In this document: positions 51,781 to 58,276 of the stretch, piece by piece
Layout: the number at the start of each line of letters is the position of its first letter
Numbering within the stretch: position 1 is the first letter of the stretch
Assembly (NCBI RefSeq): GCF_003363755.1
Contig: NZ_CP031396.1
Location: 5,550,501 to 5,614,500 of the forward strand
Length of the DNA stretch: 64,000 nucleotides
Origin: Pseudomonas protegens
Lineage (GTDB): Bacteria; Pseudomonadota; Gammaproteobacteria; Pseudomonadales; Pseudomonadaceae
Reading direction: 5' to 3'
Translations under genes and position numbers: made by a program
Notes under the pieces: generated by a model
The model's input: only the letters and a program-made list of their open reading frames with translations
Told to the model about the DNA's origin: nothing
Databases searched by the model: none

Positions 51781-51799
51781 ATAGCAAGAGCCGAGCCAA
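51781..51799 (-). promoter_or_regulatory. sigma-54 promoter of nasA
   Basis: On the minus strand TTGGCTC-GGCTC-TTGCTAT has GG and GC exactly 10 bases apart, matching the -24/-12 consensus. It lies 13 bases ahead of leader hairpin 1. Confidence 0.8.
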
Positions 51800-51833
51800 C
51801 CGGCGGCCATGTTGGCTGGCATGGGCAGGCTCG

Positions 51834-51918
51834 CTGTAGGAGCTGGCTTGCCAGCGAAGGCGCCCTCAAGACTGGCACAAGGTTCAGAGGCCTATTCGCC
51901 GGCAAGCCGGCTCCTCCG
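51834..51918. repeat. REP palindrome pair downstream of nasT
   Basis: CTGTAGGAGCTGGCTTGCCA opposes TTCGCCGGCAAGCCGGCTCC about 35 bases further on. It lies immediately after the nasT stop and ahead of the nasA promoter. Confidence 0.75.
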
Positions 51919-51927
51919 GGGCGCAGG

Positions 51928-52503
51928 TCAGCCCAGCAGTTCCTGCATGGCGATGATCTGTTCCGCGACCTGGATCAGCTTCTGCTGCTTGCCCATGGCC
52001 TGACGGCGCATCAGGGTGTAGGCCTGTTCTTCGTCGCAGTCCTTCATCTTCATCAACAGGCCCTTGGCCAGCTCGATGCGCTTGCGCTCGGCCAGTTGCT
52101 GGTCCCGGGCCTGGAGTTGCGCGCGCAGGGCCTGGTCGCTTTCAAAGCGCGCCATGGCCACGTCGAGGATCGGTTGCAGGCGCTGGACCTGGATGCCCTC
52201 GACGATGTAGGCGCTGACCCCGGACTTGATCGCCTGGCGCATCACCCCCGGATCGTGTTCATCGGTGAACATCACGATGGGCCGGGGTTGATCGCGGCTG
52301 ACCAGCACCACTTGCTCCATCACATCACGGCTGGGTGACTCGGTATCGATCAGGATCACGTCCGGGCGCACCGTTTCGACGCGGCCCGGCAGGTCGATGG
52401 TCAGGCCGGATTCGTCAATCACCTCGAAGCCGGCTTCGCTGAGGGCGGCCTTGAGCCTTCCGACTTTTTTTGCGGTGTCGTTGATCAGCAGGATACGCAG
52501 CAT
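51928..52503 (-). CDS. nasT: NasT, ANTAR-domain response regulator (antiterminator)
   Basis: A 191-residue protein: an N-terminal receiver-like domain (LLINDTAKK, DVILIDTES, and the Lys region AIKSGVSAYI) and a C-terminal ANTAR RNA-binding domain (RKRIELAKGLLMKMKDCDEE, then AYTLMRRQAM). It binds the two-hairpin leaders found ahead of nirB, nasA and nasS and stops terminator formation when NasS releases it in the presence of nitrate. It follows nasS by 15 bases. Confidence 0.95.
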   Translation of the reverse strand: MLRILLINDTAKKVGRLKAALSEAGFEVIDESGLTIDLPGRVETVRPDVILIDTESPSRDVMEQVVLVSRDQPRPIVMFTDEHDPGVMRQAIKSGVSAYIVEGIQVQRLQPILDVAMARFESDQALRAQLQARDQQLAERKRIELAKGLLMKMKDCDEEQAYTLMRRQAMGKQQKLIQVAEQIIAMQELLG

Positions 52504-52518
52504 GTTCGCGGACTCCGG

Positions 52519-53730
52519 TCAGCGCTGGGCGGCAAGGGCAGGGCTGTCGTTGAGGGCATGCAGGCGGAAGCTGCGGGCATAGGCGGCAGGCTCAGAGCCG
52601 TCCCACACCTTGCCATCGATCAACTGGCTGCTGCGCATGTCCGGGCCCGAGGTGGTGATGCCCAGCGCGCTGGCGGCTTCGCGATAGAGTTCAAGCTGCT
52701 GCACGTGGCGAGCGACGCCCAGGTAGTCCGGGTCTTCCCGCAGCAGGCCCCAGCGCCGGAACTGGGTCATGAACCACATGCCGTCGGATAGGTAGGGCAG
52801 GTTGACGGCGCCATGGTGGTGAAAGCGCAGCGCGTGGGGGTCCTGCCAGCGATTGCCCAGGCCGTCGGCGTAAGCCCCCAGCAACCGCGGCTTGATGCAG
52901 TCCAGCGGTGCATTCAGGTAATCGGCGGCGCTCAGCAACTGGGCGGTGCTGCGGCGGTTTTCCGGACTTTGTTCGATAAAGCGGCTGGCCTCGAGGATCG
53001 TCATGACCAGGACCCGGGCGGTGTTGGGGTATTGCTCGACGAAGGCGCGGGTGCAGCCGAGGACTTTTTCCGGGTGGTCCGGCCAGATTGCCTGGCTGGT
53101 GGCCAGGGTGAAGCCCTGATCCTGCTGCACTGCACTGGCGCTCCAGGGTTCGCCGACGCAGAACCCGTCGATGCGCCCGGCCTGCAGGTGAGCCACCATC
53201 TGCGGCGGCGGCACCACCACGCTGTCGACGTCCCGCAGCGGGTGGATGCCCTGGCTGGCCAGCCAGTAGTACAACCACATGGCGTGAGTCCCGGTGGGGA
53301 AGGTCTGGGCGAAGGTCAGTCGTGCCCGGCTTTGGTGCACATGGTGGTCCAATGCTTCAGGGCTGGTCACTTTGAGGGCTTGCAGTTCCCGGGACAGGTT
53401 GATGCTTTGGCCATTCTGGTTCAGGCCCATGAGCACCGCCATGTCGCAGGGATGGGTCCCGCCGATGCCCAGGTGCACGGCGTAGATCAGGCCGTACAGG
53501 CTGTGGGCAGCGTCCAGTTCACCAGTCACCAGCTTGTCCCGCAGCCCGGCCCAGGAACTCTGGCGCTTGAGGTTCAGGGTCAGGCCGTAGGGCTGGGCAA
53601 AGCCCTGGGTGGCGGCGACCACCACCGAGGCGCAATCGGTCAGGGCCATGAAGCCCAGGTTGATGGCGGACTTTTCCGGGGCATCGCTGCCGTTGACCCA
53701 GGCCAGTGCGCAGTTGGGGTGTTCAGTCAT
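52519..53730 (-). CDS. nasS: NasS, nitrate-sensing regulatory protein
   Basis: A 403-residue CmpA/NrtA-family binding-protein fold without a signal peptide, so it is cytoplasmic. It starts MTEHPNCALAWVNGSDAPEK and contains conserved ligand-loop residues (MWLYYWLASQGI, VGEPWSASA). In this family NasS holds NasT until nitrate or nitrite binds. The ATG at 53730 (AAGGTG upstream) is chosen; an extension to 53766 lies in the leader hairpin. The gene has its own ANTAR-type leader. Confidence 0.93.
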   Translation of the reverse strand: MTEHPNCALAWVNGSDAPEKSAINLGFMALTDCASVVVAATQGFAQPYGLTLNLKRQSSWAGLRDKLVTGELDAAHSLYGLIYAVHLGIGGTHPCDMAVLMGLNQNGQSINLSRELQALKVTSPEALDHHVHQSRARLTFAQTFPTGTHAMWLYYWLASQGIHPLRDVDSVVVPPPQMVAHLQAGRIDGFCVGEPWSASAVQQDQGFTLATSQAIWPDHPEKVLGCTRAFVEQYPNTARVLVMTILEASRFIEQSPENRRSTAQLLSAADYLNAPLDCIKPRLLGAYADGLGNRWQDPHALRFHHHGAVNLPYLSDGMWFMTQFRRWGLLREDPDYLGVARHVQQLELYREAASALGITTSGPDMRSSQLIDGKVWDGSEPAAYARSFRLHALNDSPALAAQR

Positions 53731-53747
53731 GGCTTGGCACCTTGCAT

Positions 53748-53833
53748 AAAAAAGCGTCGTACCCACTGGCCAGGCAAAGCCTGTGTGGGTGACGACGCCG
53801 TTGTCCTTGAACCTGGGCCGCCATTGGCCCAGG
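53748..53833 (-). promoter_or_regulatory. NasT (ANTAR) antitermination leader upstream of nasS
   Basis: On the minus strand hairpin 1 (53833-53812) is an 8-bp stem CCTGGGCC-AATGGC-GGCCCAGG, and hairpin 2 (53805-53794) is GAC-AACGGC-GTC; both loops have A1 and G4. The following terminator (53798-53754; GCGTCGT/ACGACGC and ACCCAC/GTGGGT) shares bases with hairpin 2 and ends in six T (53753-53748). No canonical sigma-54 promoter is seen. Confidence 0.8.
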
Positions 53834-53959
53834 TCTGATGAGCAAGTGGGTGCAAGGCATATGCCATTGTCGGGGATTTCATTCTGCGCCTCGCCTGCAA
53901 GCCCTGGGCGCGGCTATAATCGGCGCCTTATTTCGCCGCCAACCGAGTTCATCCCGCCC

Positions 53960-54982
53960 ATGTATACCCTGGCCCGCCAGCTGTTGTTCAAACTCTCCCC
54001 GGAAACCTCCCACGATCTGTCCCTGGACCTGATCGGTGCGGGCGGGCGTTTGGGCCTTAACGGTCTGTTGTGCAAGGCGCCGGCGCAGTTGCCGGTGCAG
54101 GTCATGGGCCTGGAGTTTCCGAACCCGGTGGGCCTGGCTGCCGGTCTGGACAAGAACGGCGCCGCCATCGATGGCTTCGCTCAACTGGGCTTCGGCTTTG
54201 TCGAGATCGGCACCGTAACTCCGCGTCCGCAGCCGGGCAACCCCAAGCCGCGGATCTTCCGCCTGCCTCAGGCCGAAGCCATCATCAACCGCATGGGCTT
54301 CAACAACCTGGGGGTCGATAATCTGCTGGCGCGTGTGGCCGCCTCCCAATACAAGGGCGTGCTGGGGATCAATATCGGCAAGAACTTCGACACCCCGGTG
54401 GAGCGGGCGGTGGACGACTACCTGATCTGCCTGGACAAGGTCTATGCCCATGCCAGTTATGTCACGGTCAATGTCAGCTCGCCCAATACCCCGGGCTTGC
54501 GCAGCCTGCAGTTTGGCGAGTCCCTCAAGCAGCTGCTGTCGGCTCTGAGCCAGCGTCAGCAGGAGCTGGCGAGCATTCATGGCAAACGCGTGCCCCTGGC
54601 GATCAAGATCGCGCCGGACATGAGCGATGAGGAAACCGTTGAAGTGGCTCGGGCCTTGCTGGAAACCGGCATGGACGCGGTGATCGCCACCAACACCACC
54701 TTGAGTCGCGAAGGCGTCGAAGGTATGGAGCACGGCGATGAGGCAGGCGGCTTGTCCGGCGCGCCGGTGCGCGACAAGAGCACCCACACTGTCAAGGTCC
54801 TGGCCGCTGAACTGGCCGGTCGCTTGCCGATCATTGCCGTGGGCGGCATCACGGAAGGCAAGCACGCGGCTGAGAAGATCGCCGCGGGCGCCAGCCTGGT
54901 GCAGCTGTATTCGGGCTTCATCTATAAGGGGCCGGCGTTGATTCGCGAGTCGGTGGATGCCATCGCGGCCATGGGCCGATAA
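53960..54982 (+). CDS. pyrD: dihydroorotate dehydrogenase (quinone), class 2
   Basis: A 340-residue membrane-associated flavoprotein of pyrimidine synthesis. The N-terminal helical pair (MYTLARQLLFKLSPETSHDL, 20 residues) anchors it to the membrane. The FMN/active-site motifs are AAGLDKNG, NRMGFNN, VNVSSPNTPGLR (catalytic Ser), IATNTT and VGGITEG. ATG 53960 gives the family start; the frame is open upstream into the nasS leader on the opposite strand. Monocistronic, convergent with rmf. Confidence 0.97.
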   Translation: MYTLARQLLFKLSPETSHDLSLDLIGAGGRLGLNGLLCKAPAQLPVQVMGLEFPNPVGLAAGLDKNGAAIDGFAQLGFGFVEIGTVTPRPQPGNPKPRIFRLPQAEAIINRMGFNNLGVDNLLARVAASQYKGVLGINIGKNFDTPVERAVDDYLICLDKVYAHASYVTVNVSSPNTPGLRSLQFGESLKQLLSALSQRQQELASIHGKRVPLAIKIAPDMSDEETVEVARALLETGMDAVIATNTTLSREGVEGMEHGDEAGGLSGAPVRDKSTHTVKVLAAELAGRLPIIAVGGITEGKHAAEKIAAGASLVQLYSGFIYKGPALIRESVDAIAAMGR

Positions 54983-55004
54983 GAACGGGCGCCAGCGCGG
55001 CCAT

Positions 55005-55029
55005 AAAAAAGGGCTCCTCGAAGGAGCCC
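55005..55029 (-). terminator. Rho-independent terminator of rmf
   Basis: GGGCTCCT and AGGAGCCC form an 8-bp stem with loop CGA. On the minus strand it is followed by six T, so it mainly terminates rmf. It also lies 22 bases after pyrD. Confidence 0.88.
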
Positions 55030-55113
55030 CTGGGCCGAAGCCCGCCGCCCGGATGGGGCGTGCGTGGTTAAGTCGTCATCTATTCAAGTTGTAGGTGTCG
55101 GAATGTGCCCTGA

Positions 55114-55329
55114 TCAGCCGACAGCGCGAAGTTCGTTGAGTCTGTGGATGCCCGCAGTGCCAGTCATACCGTCCCAGTTGTCGCCGCGTCCTTCTCGCCA
55201 GCCGTTAATCCAGGCTTGGCGTACCGACGGTAGAGTAAATGGGCAAAGCTCACGGGACTTGCCATTAACGCCATACTGATATCCGCGTAAAAATGCTCTT
55301 TCCAACGGATCACGCTTTAGTCTTCTCAT
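55114..55329 (-). CDS. rmf: ribosome modulation factor
   Basis: A 71-residue basic protein that dimerises 70S ribosomes into inactive 100S particles in stationary phase. It begins MRRLKRDPLERAFLRGYQYG and contains the conserved SRELCPFT and RQAWINGWREGRGD. A weak GAGGGA ribosome site lies before the ATG, and three stable hairpins lie in the 5' leader (see 55369-55461). It ends at a strong terminator. Confidence 0.97.
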   Translation of the reverse strand: MRRLKRDPLERAFLRGYQYGVNGKSRELCPFTLPSVRQAWINGWREGRGDNWDGMTGTAGIHRLNELRAVG

Positions 55330-55368
55330 AGGGTGTTTCCCTCACTTGTTGACTGTCTTATGTCCCGT

Positions 55369-55461
55369 CGACCTTCTTCTGAGGTCGGGCAGATTGTCTC
55401 TGCCGTTGGTGCTCGCTGCCGGCGTGGCGAGCCTTGATGTTGACGCCATTGCGGCGTCAAC
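55369..55461 (-). promoter_or_regulatory. structured 5' leader of rmf
   Basis: Three hairpins are seen: 55369-55387 (CGACCT/AGGTCG), 55411-55432 (GCTCGC/GCGAGC) and 55439-55461 (GTTGACGCC/GGCGTCAAC, 9 bp). If transcribed as the rmf leader they fit translational control of rmf, as reported for P. aeruginosa. Confidence 0.5.
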
Positions 55462-55875
55462 CTGTGTTGAGTTCTAACCAATAGGTCACAGCAAGTGAAT
55501 GATCGTTTTGTCATAAGGACGTAACGATAATGCTGTCCAGGCCATAAGCCGGGACGGGTTTTTTAGCTTGTTTGCCAGGCAAAGCCCGCTGTGATCAGCC
55601 TCTCACTAGATGATGAGGTTAATGCTTTAGTGAGAATGTCGAACGGTTGCACTCAACTACTATTCGACGAAGGGTCGACTTATGTCATTTTGTTGCCCTG
55701 ACTTTTTTATCTGTCCCGGCCTCTAAGCTTTTTTGCCCTGCAAGAAAGCCTGTCTGCCGGGGTGGGACGGCACAGTTTCGTGCCACACGAGCGCTCTTGA
55801 AGAAAAGCGCTTGATTGAAAACCGAACGGGCGATGCGTTGTCCGTTCACTTATTGCTAAAGGCCCTGGTACTCCC
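55462..55875. other. non-coding region between rmf and rlmL
   Basis: No supported gene. It contains an 8-bp inverted repeat TCTCACTA/TAGTGAGA (55601-55608 and 55628-55635) and a weak hairpin GCGCT-N10-AGCGC at 55791-55810. Promoters for rmf (leftward) and rlmL (rightward) must lie here but no clear boxes were assigned. Confidence 0.4.
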
Positions 55876-58140
55876 ATGTCGGATCGTTACGAACTCTTCC
55901 TCACCTGCCCCAAAGGCCTTGAAGGCCTGCTGATCGAGGAAGCCGTCGGGCTTGGCCTTGAGCAAGCACGTGAGCACACCTCTGCCGTGCGCGGCATGGC
56001 CGACATGGAGACGGCCTATCGGCTGTGTCTGTGGTCGCGCCTGGCCAACCGGGTGCTGCTTGTCCTCAAGCGCTTTCCAATGAAGGACGCCGAGGACCTC
56101 TACCACGGCGTGCTCGACGTCGACTGGCAGGACCACATGCTGGCCGATGGCACCCTGGCGGTGGAGTTCAGCGGCCACGGTTCGGGCATCGACAACACCC
56201 ACTTTGGTGCCCTGAAGGTCAAGGACGCCATTGTCGACAAACTGCGCACACCCACCGGCGAGCGTCCTTCGGTGGACAAGCTCAATCCGGACCTGCGCAT
56301 CCACCTGCGCCTGGATCGCGGCGAAGCCATCCTGTCCCTGGACCTGTCCGGCCACAGCCTGCACCAGCGCGGCTATCGCCTGCAGCAAGGCGCCGCGCCG
56401 CTCAAGGAAAACCTGGCGGCCGCGATCCTGATCCGTTCCGGCTGGCCGCGCATCGCCGCAGACGGCGGGGCCCTGGCCGACCCGATGTGCGGTGTCGGCA
56501 CCTTCCTGGTGGAAGCGGCGATGATTGCCGCGGACATCGCTCCCAACCTCAAGCGTGAGCAGTGGGGCTTTACCGCCTGGCTCGGCCATGTGCCGGCGTT
56601 GTGGCGCAAGCTGCACGATGAAGCACAGGCTCGGGCCCAGGCCGGACTGGCCAAGCCACCGCTGTGGATTCGCGGCTACGAGGCCGATCCACGATTGATC
56701 CAGCCGGGTCGCAACAACGTCGAGCGCGCGGGCTTGAGCGACTGGATCAAGATCTACCAGGGCGAAGTGGGGACTTTTGAACCGCGTCCGGACCAGAACC
56801 AGAAGGGCCTGGTGATCTGCAACCCGCCCTACGGCGAGCGTCTGGGTGACGAAGCCAGCCTGCTGTACCTCTACCAGAACCTCGGCGAGCGCCTGCGTCA
56901 GGCCTGCCTGAACTGGGAAGCGGCGGTGTTCACCGGCGCCCCGGACCTGGGCAAGCGCATGGGCATTCGCAGCCACAAGCAGTACTCGTTCTGGAACGGC
57001 GCCTTGCCGTGCAAGCTGCTGCTGATCAAGGTGCTGCCGGACCAGTTCGTCACCGGTGAGCGACGCACCGCCGAGCAGCGCCAGGTGGAACGCGAGCAGG
57101 CCCAGGCCGCTGCAGACGAGCCGCCGGTGCGCCAGTACAACAAGAATGGCAACCCGATCAAGCCGGCTCCTGCGCCGGCGCCGGTGGTCGAGCAGGCCCG
57201 TCTGAGCGAGGGCGGGCAGATGTTTGCCAACCGCCTGCAAAAGAACCTCAAGCTGCTGGGCAAATGGGCCAAGCGCGAAGGTGTCGAGTGCTATCGGGTC
57301 TATGACGCGGACATGCCGGAATACTCCCTGGCCATCGACCTGTACCAAGATTGGGTGCACGTCCAGGAATACGCGGCGCCCAAGTCGGTGGACCCGGAGA
57401 AGGCCCAGGCGCGTCTGTTCGATGCCCTGGCAGCGATTCCCCAGGCACTGAACGTGGATAAGAGCCGGGTGGTGATCAAGCGTCGCGAGCGCCAGAGCGG
57501 CACCAAGCAATACGAGCGCCAGAGCGCCCAGGGCCAGTTCACCGAAGTTCGCGAAGGCGGGGTCAAGCTGCTGGTGAACCTGACCGACTACCTGGACACC
57601 GGGCTGTTCCTCGACCATCGGCCGATGCGCATGCGCATCCAGAAAGAGGCTGCTGGCAAGCGTTTCCTCAACCTGTTCTGCTACACCGCCACCGCCAGTG
57701 TGCACGCGGCCAAGGGTGGAGCCCGCAGCACGACCAGCGTCGACTTGTCGAAAACCTACCTGGACTGGGCGCGACGCAACTTCTCCCTCAACGGTTTCTC
57801 CGACAAGAACCGTCTGGAGCAGGGTGATGTGATGGCCTGGCTGGACAGTTGCCGTGACGAGTTCGACCTGATCTTCATCGACCCGCCGACCTTCTCCAAC
57901 TCCAAGCGCATGGAAGGGGTGTTCGACGTGCAGCGTGACCAGGTGCAGTTGCTGGACCTGGCCATGGCCCGTCTGGCGCCGGGTGGCGTGCTCTACTTCT
58001 CCAACAACTTCCGCAAGTTCCAGTTGGACGAGAACCTCGCCGCGCGCTATCAGGTCGAGGAGATCACGGCGAAAACCATCGACCCGGATTTTGCCCGTAA
58101 CAGCAAAATTCACCGTGCTTGGAAAATCAGCGCCCGCTGA
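55876..58140 (+). CDS. rlmL: 23S rRNA methyltransferase RlmKL (m2G2445 and m7G2069)
   Basis: A 754-residue fusion of two methyltransferases. An N-terminal THUMP domain, then RlmL with DPMCGVGTFLVEAAMIA and catalytic NPPYGERLG (near residue 315), and a C-terminal RlmK-type domain with FLNLFCYTATAS and IDPPTFSNSKRM (near 670). It modifies G2445 and G2069 of 23S rRNA. Start ATG at 55876 (MSDRYELFLTCPKGLEGLL). A Pro/Ala-rich linker (KPAPAPAPVVEQ) separates the halves. Confidence 0.96.
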   Translation: MSDRYELFLTCPKGLEGLLIEEAVGLGLEQAREHTSAVRGMADMETAYRLCLWSRLANRVLLVLKRFPMKDAEDLYHGVLDVDWQDHMLADGTLAVEFSGHGSGIDNTHFGALKVKDAIVDKLRTPTGERPSVDKLNPDLRIHLRLDRGEAILSLDLSGHSLHQRGYRLQQGAAPLKENLAAAILIRSGWPRIAADGGALADPMCGVGTFLVEAAMIAADIAPNLKREQWGFTAWLGHVPALWRKLHDEAQARAQAGLAKPPLWIRGYEADPRLIQPGRNNVERAGLSDWIKIYQGEVGTFEPRPDQNQKGLVICNPPYGERLGDEASLLYLYQNLGERLRQACLNWEAAVFTGAPDLGKRMGIRSHKQYSFWNGALPCKLLLIKVLPDQFVTGERRTAEQRQVEREQAQAAADEPPVRQYNKNGNPIKPAPAPAPVVEQARLSEGGQMFANRLQKNLKLLGKWAKREGVECYRVYDADMPEYSLAIDLYQDWVHVQEYAAPKSVDPEKAQARLFDALAAIPQALNVDKSRVVIKRRERQSGTKQYERQSAQGQFTEVREGGVKLLVNLTDYLDTGLFLDHRPMRMRIQKEAAGKRFLNLFCYTATASVHAAKGGARSTTSVDLSKTYLDWARRNFSLNGFSDKNRLEQGDVMAWLDSCRDEFDLIFIDPPTFSNSKRMEGVFDVQRDQVQLLDLAMARLAPGGVLYFSNNFRKFQLDENLAARYQVEEITAKTIDPDFARNSKIHRAWKISAR

Positions 58141-58153
58141 TGGCCGGATAAGT

Positions 58154-58184
58154 CCCCGACGCCCGTTTTTTCGGGCTTTGGGGG
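58154..58184 (+). terminator. Rho-independent terminator of rlmL
   Basis: CCCC-GAC-GCCCG TTTTTT CGGGC-TTT-GGGG: inner 5-bp GC stem with TTTTTT loop and outer CCCC/GGGG. It lies 13 bases after the stop. Trailing T are few. Confidence 0.55.
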
Positions 58185-58276
58185 CTGTTTAGCGCTGGTC
58201 AAATTAGTGGCTAATAGCTATAACTCACACCAAGTCCGGATGACACCCAAACTCGCTGGCGTGATGAGTTCTACTT

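Noticed and set aside
50374..51822. N-terminal extension of nasA to 51822
   Set aside because: It would translate the leader hairpins and terminator. The ATG at 51585 has GAGGTG and starts the NNP family sequence.
55733..55933. 66-codon plus-strand frame upstream of rlmL
   Set aside because: It overlaps the rlmL start in another frame and has no recognisable product.
55846..58113. 755-codon minus-strand frame opposite rlmL
   Set aside because: RlmKL methyltransferase motifs are on the plus strand; the minus frame matches no family.
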